A stretch of 64,000 bases of DNA from Prinsepia uniflora (GCA_032719365.1 CM064870.1:24866738-24930737), one strand, 5' to 3'. Positions 1-10,383 are shown, counted from the stretch's first letter. The notes: generated from the sequence alone by a model not told the origin. Program-made: numbers and translations.

Positions 1-954
1 TCCTTTGAATATGTTTTTTGTATTGGAAATTCTTGATATTTGGATTTATGGATTTGGATAGTGATTTGATGTTTCTGGATATTGGTTTTACGGATTTACA
101 TGCATAAACTATGTTATGGCCTTGGGTCGGGATTTATGACTATGTTTTGGCCTTGAGCTGGGTTTTATGGTTTGACATGGAGTCGAAGTCCATAGGACAT
201 GTTTTCAATGGTGTTTATGTATTGAATTTGGACTGTTGCCTCGGTTAACCATCCTTGGGTGATTACCTTTCCCCGATTAACGTGGAGTGCGTCTTTGTTA
301 GCTTCCTGGGGGCATATTTATTCTCGGACTGACGTTGAAGTGTGTCTCAGTCAGCGTCTTGGGGGCTTGCATTTCCCGGATTGGTGTTTGGAGTGTCTCC
401 ACCAGCTTCTTGGGGACTGTATACGCGTAGTACAAGGATCAGTTGGCATGGTCAGGTATGAGGATGATGCATCTTGGTTACTGGTTATGGTGTCTAGGCA
501 CTTCTGTTCCCGATAGTTGTTCGGGGGTTACTTTAGGGCAGTGTGGCCCCTGTTATGTTGTACATGGTTTTCTTTTGATATTGTGATTTGAATGGTTTTC
601 TGGTATGCATGCACACGTTTTAAAACGAAGGGTGATTATTGTTTTCTTGATAAATGTGTTTTGAAAAGGTTATTTAGTTTCGGTCCACTCACGGGTTTTA
701 TTTGTGCTTTTGTAAACCCCTCCAGGTTGGGGCTTAGGTATCATGGCTACTTCCGCGATGAAGGCATTACGTGTGGCTGCGTACGAGTTGGGGATTATGG
801 TATAGTTTTTGTACCCTTTTCTTTATCATTACTTGAGTGTGTATCCCTGGCCTAACACGTGTGCAAGGGCATTTTGGGTATTGTGGTCGTGTGTGTTAGA
901 CGGGAGCAGGACCCAGACACGTGTGTTTTGGGATTTTCGGGTCGGATCCTGTCA
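1..954 (+). mobile_element. 3' part of a family A gypsy LTR (start lies outside the window)
   Basis: The segment has the late part of the LTR architecture seen in every family A copy here. GTCCACTCAC is at 683-692, a CCCCTCCAGG box at 717-726, an 'agacgggagcagg' box near 897, and the LTR terminus 'atcctgtca' ends at 954. A second, independent set of the same landmarks follows at 1422-1742. This segment therefore appears to be a separate LTR inserted into the one that follows. The left target duplication cannot be tested because it lies off the window. No coding sequence is seen. Confidence 0.65.
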
Positions 955-1742
955 TCTAAGGCATTGATATGTACTAGATGTGTGTTTATCTTAGTATTTG
1001 TAAACTGTTTGTTCATGAGAAACCATTCTTGGGTATTTGGTTAGTCTCAAATGTCCAGAGCACGACTCCGATTACCTAAGACTAGTGACTGGATTATGAC
1101 TCAGATGTCTAGAGCTCGGCTCTGTTTTCTAGAGTGGTTTTGCCTACCGGTAGTGCAGTTTGATCATGATGATTGATATTCGAGCATTAAGAATTGGTTG
1201 GCTGTGTGTGATTATTACTTTTTTTGTCTTGATATATTTTCATATTGATTTGATTTACTGATATTGAGTGACTTACAGATATTTACTAGTATGTTGAGAT
1301 TCACGGTTTACCATTTGTTTTTAATTGAGATGCGACGGTTTTACTTATGCAAGCATAGTTTTTAAAAAACGGATGGTAAAAGATTTATTTTTTTAACCAT
1401 GTTTTAAAAATACTTATTTTCGTCTACTCACATTTTAATTGGTTTTACTTTCCTTCTAGGTCATGATATATAGATGGGGATCATCTTGGATCAAGAGGCA
1501 TAAACTGTTTATTGAGCACTAACTCTTAGGGTAGGCTTTAGTACTTTGAGTTGTATTTTAAAACTTACGCGCTATGTGTCATAACGTAAGCAGTTAAGTA
1601 AAGTATCCATTATTTGACAGCTGGTTTGTTTTAGCGATATTATGTGATACTTTTAAGGTTAGTTTCGACTTTAGTGTTGACTGTCAAACGGGAGCAGGAT
1701 CCTTCACGATTATCAAAGTGTTTTCAGGAAGGGGTCCTGTCA
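955..1742 (+). mobile_element. 3' part of an outer family A gypsy 5' LTR
   Basis: This segment ends with 'ggtcctgtca' at 1742 and is followed immediately by a decayed tRNA-Met primer binding site, so it is the 3' end of a 5' LTR. It carries its own GTCTACTCAC motif at 1422-1431 and an 'aaacgggagcagg' box near 1686. Its first part was probably separated from it by the LTR that ends at 954. No open frame of note is present. Confidence 0.65.
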
Positions 1743-1745
1743 AAT

Positions 1746-1757
1746 TGGCATCATAGC
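1746..1757 (+). other. Retrotransposon primer binding site (initiator tRNA-Met type), decayed
   Basis: TGGCATCATAGC matches the plant tRNA-iMet complement TGGTATCAGAGC at 10 of 12 positions and lies 3 bases past the LTR end, as expected for minus-strand priming. The intact version is at 8942-8953. Confidence 0.7.
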
Positions 1758-1834
1758 GGTTTACTGTTTTTGACTGCATTTGTGGGGTGTAAGGTGTGTA
1801 CTAAGGTGTGTTTATTGCAAGAAAAGTGACGACT

Positions 1835-2090
1835 ATGCGTCCAAGATGAGATCCCCATGCACGACCTGAAGATGAGACGGAGCAGGTTAGAGAGGGCTTG
1901 GACATACAAAAAGCTCAACTGTTAGGAGCTAAAGTTTTTACAGGAGAGGTGAGCTCATAAGAGGTGGAGGGATATATTACTCATTTGGAAAGAATTTTTG
2001 AGGTCATGCAATGTACACCAGAGGACTTGGTACTCCTAGCCACTTTCCAGTTAGGTGGTTACGCCAATTGATATTGGCGGGAGTTGTAGA
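1835..2090 (+). pseudogene. gag: Truncated gag of a Ty3/gypsy retrotransposon
   Basis: The region starts with an ATG about 80 bases past the primer site. It has a basic start (Met-Arg-Pro-Arg), an in-frame stop after four codons and at least one frameshift. Around 1970-2065 one frame resembles the capsid part of the retrotransposon gag domain (PF03732 type): a helix reading HLERIFEVMQCT, then an acidic spacer and LLATFQL. Gag forms the virus-like particle. Only about 85 codons remain, against several hundred in a full gag. The frame ends where another LTR (2091 on) begins. It cannot make a functional protein. The match rests on motif recognition, not a search. Confidence 0.65.
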
Positions 2091-2287
2091 TGATTACAGA
2101 ACTCGTTACCGATTTGACCGATCCTACTCATGTTTAACCATTCTTGTCAAACAAGGGATAATACCAACGTTAACCAAGTTTGTATTTTATTAAATTAACC
2201 AAATTTAAGTCCATCCTTGCGGGGTTACCTCCCACATCCAACCCACTAACCCCATCAAGTAGTGAAAATTACTAAATTAACCTTATT
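2091..2287 (-). mobile_element. Fragment of a family C LTR
   Basis: On the + strand it carries the landmarks seen in the two better family C copies (12212 and 46231), in the same order. These are 'gaccgatcctactc', 'aaacaagggataa', a 'tccttgcggggtta' box and 'cccactaaccccatcaag'. Only the 3'-terminal ~190 bases of the LTR are present. It abuts the gag remnant on the left and a Cassandra piece on the right, so it was cut by a later event. Confidence 0.6.
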
Positions 2288-2487
2288 CGCGATCTTTCTA
2301 GTACGAGGTCTTTTGAGTGCTCACTTGCTTTGGATTTGGTTAGAACTCCAAAGTTAAGCGAGATTGGGGTGGAGCAATTTCAGGATAGGTGACCTACTGG
2401 GAAGTTACGTGTGAGTTTCTAGAAACAAAACCGTGAGGGCTGGGCCCAAAGCGGACAATATCGTACTAGAGGCGACAGGTTGTGACA
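2288..2487 (+). mobile_element. Cassandra-type LTR fragment with 5S rRNA promoter sequence
   Basis: Cassandra is a short non-autonomous LTR retrotransposon whose LTR contains a 5S rRNA-like RNA polymerase III promoter. Visible here are a 5S box A region (agaactccaaagttaagcg, 2342-2360) and a box C region (2383-2407, 'aggtgacctactgggaag'). The Cassandra tail follows, with 'aaccgtgagggc' and 'aaagcggacaatatcgt', and the end is 'tgtgaca' at 2487. The first ~100 bases of the LTR are missing. The order of boxes excludes a real 5S gene: the flanks are LTR and box C is mutated (gataggtgac). Confidence 0.8.
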
Positions 2488-2492
2488 ATATG

Positions 2493-2549
2493 TGTAACAA
2501 CCCGTCCTAAAATTTGGGTTTAGATTAGTGATTAATGAAGGATTAATGT
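2493..2549 (+). mobile_element. Start of a family A 5' LTR (57 bases left)
   Basis: TGTAACAACCCGTCC begins at 2493 and runs almost identically to the 3' LTR start at 3185 for about 55 bases ('ttagattagtgattaatgaa' in both). It then breaks at 2550 into internal-type sequence. This is the outer end of a 5' LTR whose remainder, with most of the interior, was deleted. Confidence 0.6.
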
Positions 2550-3184
2550 GCCCCGAAGATACACTATGATGGAGGTGAGATGATTTAACAAGTTGTTTAG
2601 TGTGAACGATTATGTTGTGACGTCAGTGTGGTCGGTGCGGATCACTAACAGAGTCAGTATGGACCGTTGAACGGATGTGGATTGAAAAGAGTACCAAGGG
2701 TGATGAATGCCATCTTGAGTATTGGTTGTGCGAGGTGAGATTTGTGCGTGTTGATGACAGGATTTTACGTTATTGATTGGTATGAGGTATGCATGACCCG
2801 AGAATGAGTTAAGAATGGTATGACTTGGAAATGAGTCAAGGTTACTGTAGTGATTCAACTGGTGATGGTTGAGCCGTGAGTGTCGGCTTGTGCGATGTTG
2901 GAAGTACCTCGGGAATGAGTTGAGTCATGAATGAGAGATGTGTTAAACCTCAGTAAGAATGAGACGATGGCCAGCTGTACCGAGAATTGGTATGAGTTGG
3001 TCCGCTTGACAGAGATATGATGACAGTTTTGGTGACGGTTGGGAAAATGACAGATAAGAACAAGATTGATAGGTGATGTGCACCGGGTAGGAGGCCCAGG
3101 TGTGAGACAAGTTGGATTCCCCCAGAAAGTTGTGGACGTACGAGATTCGGAATTTCGAGGACAAAATTCTTTAGGGGGGAAGAA
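2550..3184 (+). mobile_element. 3' internal remnant of a Ty3/gypsy element, ending in a polypurine tract
   Basis: No open frame longer than about 80 codons survives. The last 45 bases ('gaatttcgaggacaaaattc' and the purine run) have the layout usually found between the end of gypsy pol and the 3' LTR. The polypurine tract AGGGGGGAAGAA (3173-3184) directly abuts TGTAACGACCCG at 3185. That is the plus-strand priming site and fixes the LTR boundary. Confidence 0.7.
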
Positions 3185-5500
3185 TGTAACGACCCGTTCA
3201 AAAAACCTGGATTAGATTAGTGATTAATGAAGGATTAGTGAGATTAATCGGTGATTCGTTGGGTGATTTCAGATGGACGGTGAGAAATGACCGTTTTTCC
3301 CTTGGAATGGGCGAATTGTCGACTTTTAGTTCGGGCGGTCAAACAGACTTTGGTCGAAGACTGTGACGTAGTTTGGGACGTCACGAGTCCGTAGACAGGC
3401 AGCATGTTGAGATTGGAGTTCGGATGTGGAAGTTACGGGTCTAGAACCATGAGGGGCACTTTGGTACTTATGTGATGTAGGGGCAAAATGGTAATTTGAA
3501 ATAGCCATGTGATGAATCAACCAATTGGGTGACTCAATTAGGTTATTAAGTGACACATGTCACTATGAGCGGGGGATTAGTGTGTGGTGCACATGTGTGA
3601 TCAAGAGATTTGGTGTGGGCGGTGGCGAAAACATTTGAAAATAGAGTACAAGTCCATAAATGATTATGCTTGGTCAGTACAAAAGTCAAAATTCCTCAGG
3701 CTAAAAATATGAGAACTCGAGTGGTATTGAAGGGGTGAAAACGTGAGAGAATAGGAAGGAAAATGGGGAAAACAGAGAAAAAAAACCCGAAACAAAACTT
3801 ATGAAATTCGAAATTCCAATTCCAACTTGTAGCCCTCAAACATTGAAATTAGACACGGATTAGGACTTTTGGAATTTCTAATAGTCGATTCAAATCGAGA
3901 AACTCAAGGTTCGAAGCTATTTAAGCCACGAACAGATGTGGCGGAATTTGGAAAATCGCGAGCTTGTGTTCGTGTAATTGGAGGTAAGAACAGATGAAAT
4001 TGGTCTTGGAATTATGTTTATAAGGACCATAGACTACTTCCTAGTTGGTTGGATTTAAGAATTTGATTTAAATTCAATGAACTTGAAGTTAGAGCCGATC
4101 AGAGATCGACTTGAAATTGGATAGTTAGAGTTATGAATTCACGAATTAAGTATACAGACCTTCAATTAACATGAATTAGATGAGATCCATTGAAGGAATT
4201 GAATGGCACAAGGTTGAATTGAAGGAAAATTAACTGAGTTGTGTTGCGGGTCGAAGAACCCAATTGTAAGGAAATCGGGTGAGGACGATGCACTGTAGCA
4301 ATCACTGTACAGGCGTGTGGAATCGATTTCCAAGGTGAGGTCAACATGACTTTTACTCTATTCAATGTAACGAACATTTTGGCGTTGGTTTCAAGTCGAT
4401 TGGACACCGTTTCGATATGGTTTCGAGGGTCCGAAGGATTATGTTACGTTTTAAATTTGTATTTAATTCCCGAATAATTTGGGGAATTTAAATATGCTAT
4501 TATGGAGGCATGAGTGACCCTTAATGATAATTTTGGACAGGATTCGGGATTCCTGGAAAGTATCGAAAATTACGAAAAAGCGTGCAGCTCGGAAAGCGAA
4601 TGATTTGGACGGTCTGTGAATGGACTTTGTTTTCTAAATTATGATGTATGCATAAATGTTTTATATATTTTCTATATATGATTTCTATGCTTATGATTGA
4701 GATATTTATGATTTCCATATTTACACGTATTTCGATGTGATTGACTTAATTGCACGTATTTTGAGAATATGGTTTATGCTATGCTTTGATGATGATTTTG
4801 ATGGATGATTTTATACTGTTATACGTATTGTGCTTTGTTAATGATTCGATGATATGATATTGGAGTTGGAAAGTGAATTCGGGCATGAGACCTATTTTGA
4901 TAAAATATGATTTCGGATTTCGGTTTAAATGTGATTTTGGATGGATTTCTGGATTTGGATTTTGGTTTCGAAATGATGATTTCGGATATGGATTTGGATT
5001 TGATAAAATTATTTTGAATTGGATTTGGTGGATCTGGTTTTGGGTTTGAAGACCCGGTGATTGATTGTGATGGGGGAGGGCTCTATATGTGATTTGAGTT
5101 TAAAGACTCGTGAGTTTAAAGACTCGGTTATTAATTTCCCCCGAGACCTGTTATTGAGTTTAAAGACTTGGAGTTTAGAGACTCGATGAGTACCCAGGAA
5201 GGCCTGTTGAGTTTAAAGACTCGGATTGATATTGAGTTTAAAGACTTGTTGAGATCTAGTAGGTTTGATTGGATGAAATGTGTTTGGTGTGTGTTTTGTA
5301 TTGCTAATGATGGTTTTCATATGGTTTTCAGATGTTTGGGCTGAGTTCCCGTACTTTGGTTTTGCTTTATGGTTTTGGGCTAAGGCCCGGGATTTGAGTA
5401 AAGGAAATGCTTTCTGGTTTTCATAAATGGTTTTCGTACCTTGAAAATGGAATGGTCTTCGAATGCATGCATTGGTCTTACATGGAGGGCATAAATGTCT
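3185..5500 (+). mobile_element. Family A 3' LTR, truncated at its 3' end by a Cassandra LTR
   Basis: It starts TGTAACGACCC right after a polypurine tract. Shared LTR landmarks are the 'tgtaacgaacattttggcg' box near 4367, a GTGAATGGAC motif at 4616-4625 and 'atgtatgcataaatg' near 4644. Copies of GAGTTTAAAGACTC-type dyads lie at about 5096-5250, and the second ATGCATGCAT is at 5464-5473. Compared with the LTR at 5860 it stops at 'gggcataaatgtct', where a Cassandra LTR is inserted. The expected remainder (the GTCCACTCAC motif and the end) is not found on the far side. No genes are seen. Confidence 0.75.
5088..5250 (+). repeat. Array of GAGTTTAAAGACTC dyads
   Basis: Six or so imperfect copies of 'gagtttaaagactc' occur, a near-palindrome (GAGT...ACTC around TTTAAA). 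Spacers are irregular and include 'cccccgagacctg'. The same dyad recurs in reverse at 17118-17320 inside another family A LTR, so it is an LTR component and not a local accident. Confidence 0.7.
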
Positions 5501-5851
5501 TGTCAGGACCCGACCCTCCTAGGTCAGGACCAGAGCCTCCTAGGTCAGGACCCGACTTATCTAGCACGATATTGTCCGCTTTGGACCTCCTTGCCCTTGC
5601 CCTCACGGTTTTGTTTTCGGGAGCTCACCGTGTAACTTCCCAAGGGGTCACCCATCATGGAATTGCACCAACCTAAACTCGCTTAACTTTGGAGTTCCAA
5701 CCGAACCCAAAACTAATGAGCTCCCAAAAGGCCTTTTGCTAGATAGGTGTGTGCCTACACCTTTAAGGCACATCACCAATCCCCTTCTAGACCATTCCCC
5801 TCGCAGTAATGTGGGATTGTTCACCGTTCCCTCTAGAACACGGGTCTTACA
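5501..5851 (-). mobile_element. Cassandra solo LTR (351 bp)
   Basis: In reverse it runs from TGTAAGACCCG (5851) to 'cctgaca' (5501). It has the complete series of Cassandra landmarks: 'aggccttttgggagctca', 5S box A (complement at 5678-5698), 5S box C (complement within 5634-5660, 'gggtcacccatcatgg'), 'aaccgtgagggc' and 'aaagcggacaatatcgtgct'. It sits in the LTR of a gypsy element. Flanks TGTCT and ATCCA do not match, so no target duplication is visible. One LTR only, with no internal domain, means a solo LTR or a chimeric junction. Confidence 0.85.
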
Positions 5852-7543
5852 ATCCACCCTGTGACGACCTGTCCCTAATTAACGGGATTAATTAAGAATT
5901 AATGACAGATTAGCCTCTCTAATCGAAGACTAATCGGAGATTATATGAGGATTAGCGGACGTACGAGCGAAATGACGATTTTGCCCCTAAAATGGGCAAA
6001 TCGTTGACTTTTCGTTCAAGCAGGCAAATGGACTTTGGCCAATGACCGTGACGTAGTTCGTGATGTCACAAGTTCATAGACAGGTGGCACGCTCGATTCC
6101 GACGTTCGAGGAAAAAGTTATGACGTTCGGAAGTTCAAGGGCAATTTGGTAATTGAGCAAAAGTTGACTTTTGACCCGGGAAGTCCGATGGCCGAGGGCC
6201 GAAGACCATTACGTAGATCAGGACGACATGAATCCGTAGACAGGCGGCACGTCGAATTCGGACGTTCGACGGTGAAGTTACAATTCACGGAAGCTGTGAA
6301 GTACTATTCATAATAACACGTTTTTCGAGGCAAGTGAAATTAGGTGGGGCCCAGGGTTTTGTCAGTGGCCCAATGGATGAGTGACAAGTGTCACTCATCC
6401 ACTGGCCATTCATTTTCATTCATGCACCTCCCTTCATCGATCATCTTCATTCTTCTTCCAAACACCAACCCGAAACCCATTTGTGCAACCTACCCCTCAC
6501 AACACTCCCCAACCTCACTAGATGATCATGAGCCATGAAGGAAAGAGGAGGAGGAGACCAAAACAGATTGGACGGTGGCAGGATCGAGAGCCACCGTGCA
6601 CGGCGGCCATGGACTCGAACCAAACTTCACGGTTAGGCCATTTTCCTTTAAAATTCGATTTTGACGTTATGGTTGGTTTTAAGTGTTCATAATGAGGTTA
6701 TTAGATTGTTAGGAAGGTTTTAAGAAGGTTTGGGACGTTTTGGACGGCTGGGAGGCCATGGGAGAGTTTTGGGAAAACTTGGACCGTGAGGTTCAAATTG
6801 AACCATGAGTTTTATAGGTTTTTGGATGTCCTAATTAATATATTTACATTCATATGGATGTTGGAAAAATTATAGGATTAATTAGGGTTGAAATCAGACC
6901 AAAACAGAGGGAGAAAACCACTGAACCGGTCACGCCGGTTCAGCACAGTAAACCGGTCCAAAACTAGAAAAAAACCGGTTCACCTATGTAGATGACGATG
7001 AACAGTGTACATGCCACTCTTGGGGCGCATGGCCCATAATTTGGGAAAGTGTTCAACATATGAAACACTCTATTCGATGTAACGAACATTTTGGGACTGG
7101 TTTCATGTCGATCGGACACCGTCTCGATAGGTTTCGGGGCATCCGAAGGTTTAGGTTCGCGTTTAAAAAATAGTTAGAAAATCGGGAAAATTATGGGACT
7201 TCAATGAGAGGTTAATGAGACTATTAGTAACCCTCTAAAAGAATTTGGACAGGTTCGGGAGTCCCGGAGGTGACGATTGACCTGGGAGACGATTATGGCA
7301 TGCGTATCGAGGCGCAGCTTCGGACGGTCTGTGAGTGGACCTTTCTTTCGAAATTGATGCATGCATAAATGTTTTATAAGTATTTTAATGTATGTTTTGT
7401 GTTGCCATGAGAGCAATTGTTTGTGGTAGCCTAGGATTTACGTATTTGCACGTATTTCGAGATTTCCAATTTTATACGATGCATATACGTTCTAGGTTTT
7501 TAACGAGGGTTTAGTAAATGGATTTCAGATTTAGAAACATGAA

Positions 7544-7940
7544 CTCGGGCATGAGACCCATTTGATTTACAAACTCTCGGACTTGGAGTCCAATTGATTT
7601 GACGAGGAATCGGACCTAGGGTCCAATTGAGTTATACGATCGGGCTGGGGGCCCAGTTGGTTTACGATTCGGGTTTGAGGCCCAGTTAGTGATACTATCG
7701 GGCTTGATGCCCCATTGATTTATGATATCAGGCCTGAGACCCAGTTAGTCATGATATCGGGCTTAAGGCCCCGTTGGTTGCGAAATCGGACATGAGGTCC
7801 TATTGGGTTATGGTTTCGGGCTTAGGGCCCAGTTAGTCGTGATATCGGGCTTGAGGCCCTGTTGATTGTGAAATCGGGCTTGAGTCCCAGTTCAGGTTAT
7901 TAAATGAGTATTCGGGCATGAGACCCAGTTGAAAAGTGTT
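7544..7940 (+). repeat. Imperfect ~34-bp tandem array of CGGGCTTGAGGCCCAG-type dyads
   Basis: About 11-12 diverged units occur, each built around 'cgggcttgaggcccag' or a variant ('cggacttggagtccaat', 'cgggctgggggcccagtt'), separated by 'ttgatttatgatat'-like spacers. Within each unit the two halves stay mutually complementary (GGGC...GCCC, GGAC...GTCC), so the units are small hairpin-capable dyads. The array lies between the two GTGAGTGGAC/GTCCACTCAC arms of the LTR. Confidence 0.75.
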
Positions 7941-8005
7941 ATAAGAAAGAAAGAAAGAGATTTGAAAATGAATATGAACCCTCCATATGATTTATATGGT
8001 CTCCT

Positions 8006-8045
8006 CCAGCATCGACCTGGAGAGTCCAGCATCGACCTGGAGAGT
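8006..8045 (+). repeat. 20-bp tandem duplication
   Basis: The unit ccagcatcgacctggagagt occurs twice in a row without mismatch. It contains a CCAG...CTGG dyad like its surroundings. It is a recent slippage inside the LTR. Confidence 0.8.
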
Positions 8046-8941
8046 CACGATCCACAGACCGGAATGGGTATCCCCATAGGGATCCCGTTCCAGGAGTGGT
8101 GGTTACTAGATATGATGTGGTCCCGGACCAGATTCCGGAGAGATGTGTGGACTAGTTCTAGAGAGAGAGCTCGGACTAGATCCAGAGATTGAGCCTCCCA
8201 GATGGAGATTCCTGGGAGAAGACTCGGAGTGAGACCCCGAGTAGTGTGCACACTAGTATAGATTCGATATCGTGACTTATATCGGGGATGTGTTCCCTAG
8301 GGGCTATGTGCCCCGAGTTGGCATCTTCTCCGAAAGTGCCGAGGATGGGTTATACGTATACGTACGTATGTGGTACAGAAAGTGATTTGAGGGAGGAGGC
8401 CCTGTGTTTCATTTTTTAGAAATGGTTTGGGGCGGAGACCCCGTATTGTATGTTTGGTATTTCACTAAGAACGGATTTGGGCTGAGTTCCCATGTTTTGA
8501 TTTGTGGTTTGTAAGATTGTGATTTTGGGTCGGGGACCCAAATGGATTTACGGGGCATGACGGTTTATGGGGTCAGGCATGATCCCTTGAAAGGTTTTGT
8601 AAATGTTTGAAAAAGGTTTTTATGAACGTTTGATAACTGATTTTGAATGCATGCGTATGTATTTATGAAGGGCATAAATGTCTTTATACGAAAGTGTTTT
8701 TAAATGAAATGTTTATTTTTGTCCACTCACAGTTTTCGTGTTTTAATGCCCTTCAGGTTGATCGCGGATGCGGGCTGTAGGAAAGACGAGACATCACTCC
8801 CCTCCTCCTACGATCCTAATGCACTCTGATAGCCCCGGCGAGGGCAGAGATGGAATTTTCCTTGGTCTGACACTTCGTGTCAGACGGGATCAGGCGGGTC
8901 CCACGTTAATCCCAGGGGATTTGGGACCAGTCTTGACAAGT

Positions 8942-8953
8942 TGGTATCAGAGC
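8942..8953 (+). other. Primer binding site for initiator tRNA-Met
   Basis: TGGTATCAGAGC is the perfect 12-base complement to the 3' end of plant tRNA-iMet. It lies 3 bases after the LTR end at 8938. It defines the 5' LTR boundary and the direction of the element. Confidence 0.95.
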
Positions 8954-10230
8954 GAGGCAGGCTCATTTGATACTCAGGGTACTCTGATACCAGTTGGCAT
9001 CAGAGCTTGTTTTGCTCTCAGAGTATGCGCAGGTCGAGGATGTGATGTCTCTGAGGTCGTAACAGCCCATCATCAACCTGATCGTTAGGGTATGAGTAGG
9101 AAGCACCACGTGCTAAACAAAATTCGATACGTTAGTTTGAGGTTCAATTGGCATTGGATGCCACGTGTTTCAAGGTAGTGGATCCCGAGTAGGATCAGTA
9201 TTTGTGTGAATCTGACGGTTTAGAGCCGTAGCGTTACTGGTGAGTAGGATCTAGTAGATCAGCAGAGACGGTATGACGACTTGAGAGTCATGACTGCTCG
9301 ACGGTAGTGTCGTGTCAGATATAGGATGTACGGATTAATACCAGTGGTGGTCAGAGGCCAGGGTCGCCCAGTTTACGATGTCTCTGGACGACTACACTTA
9401 CAACGGTGGGGAATAGGAATGTGTAACTCTGGTTAGCGTAGTGATGCCATGTTTCGGTGTGTCGAATCCCGGAGGGATGTCGACTGGCAGGAAATGCCGA
9501 AGTAGTTGTGGTGTGACACGATAGGATACGATTGCGACGTGTAGCACTTGTACTGTATTGGACCCTGAGTATGACCAAGTTCTTGTGAAGGCCAGCGGCT
9601 GAGAGCCGTAGAGTTACGAGAGGACGAGATCCTCAAAGCATAGTTATTAGCTGGTTTGGTACCAGTATTGGAGTATGACGACTCTTCGGAGTCGAGATCG
9701 AGGGATCGGTCAGGATGATTGAGCTGCAGCGGGCAGCCGGGTTTGTGTTAAACCTAGTAGGTGATTGGTTGGACAAGTTACCAGGAGTATGGTACTTGTC
9801 GATCGGATCCTGAGGTGGACCGATCGATGGATGTTGCGTGTGGAACGATTGGTACTGGCGGTTGACTACCGCATGGATTGGGAGTTTCGGTAGCAGAGTG
9901 TTTCTGAGTTGGTCTGCACGAGGTTGTGATAGACACTGCTATCGATGGACGTAGTTGAGTCTTATCAAGCTGGATTGGCTCAGGTTGCCATGACGATTGT
10001 GACGATGGGATTCGTCAGTCGTGACGAAGATACGAGGTGCGTAAGTGACGCACAGTATGAACAGTGATTCTGGATTCGACTCGGTGATGGTTGAGTCCGA
10101 TCGCAGAATTAGATGTTGATGTTGGGTGTTGGCATACTTGCTACGCTACCCTTGTGAGGGTGATTATTAAGAGTGGGACAGAGAGGATCCCGAGTGGCTC
10201 AGTGCGAGGTACGAGAGTACTTGGTATGAA

Positions 10231-10383
10231 GACCAGTTTCCCTAGTGATGGAGATCAGTTTCCTCAGTGATGGAGACCAGTTTCCCAGTGATGGAGACCA
10301 GTTTCCTCAGTGATGGAGACCAGTTTCCCCTGTGACAGAGATCAGTTTCCCCAGTAATGGAGACTAGTTCCCCCAGTGCTGCG
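10231..10383 (+). repeat. 22-bp minisatellite, 7 copies
   Basis: Units start at 10231, 10253, 10275, 10296, 10318, 10340 and 10362. The consensus is gaccagtttccycagtgatgga. One copy is 21 bases, and substitutions accumulate toward the right end. It lies in the non-coding interior of the retroelement. The 22-base period is not a multiple of 3, which argues against a coding repeat. Confidence 0.85.

Larger units (their letters stand above)
5860..8938 (+). mobile_element. Family A 5' LTR, complete (3.08 kb)
   Basis: It begins TGTGACGACC and ends 'gtcttgaca', and the tRNA-Met primer site follows 3 bases later, which makes it a 5' LTR. Landmarks are the conserved 'tgtaacgaacattttggga' box at 7079-7097 with TCGATCGGACACC soon after, GTGAGTGGAC (7331-7340), ATGCATGCAT (7357-7366), a dyad array (7544-7940), ATGCATGC (8647-8654), GTCCACTCACAG (8721-8732) and a CCCTTCAGG box at 8751-8759. 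The solo LTR at 43304 shares this full order. No matching 3' LTR is found downstream in the window. Nothing in it is convincingly coding. Confidence 0.85.

Noticed and set aside
2342..2407. Genuine 5S rRNA gene
   Set aside because: Only box regions are present, embedded in Cassandra LTR sequence with LTR ends.
5496..5856. Target duplication of the Cassandra LTR at 5501
   Set aside because: The flanks TGTCT and ATCCA do not match.
7544..7940. CRISPR-like array of repeats and spacers
   Set aside because: Units are diverged, spacers are not unique, the host is a plant, and the array is part of an LTR present elsewhere.
7331..8732. Splice sites as the full explanation of the arm pair
   Set aside because: In the LTR at 36480 the 3' arm reads CACACG, without AG at that place, and yet the arms stay perfectly complementary, so splicing alone does not account for the covariation.
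8942..8953. tRNA-Met gene
   Set aside because: Only 12 bases match, as a primer binding site directly after an LTR; no tRNA body.
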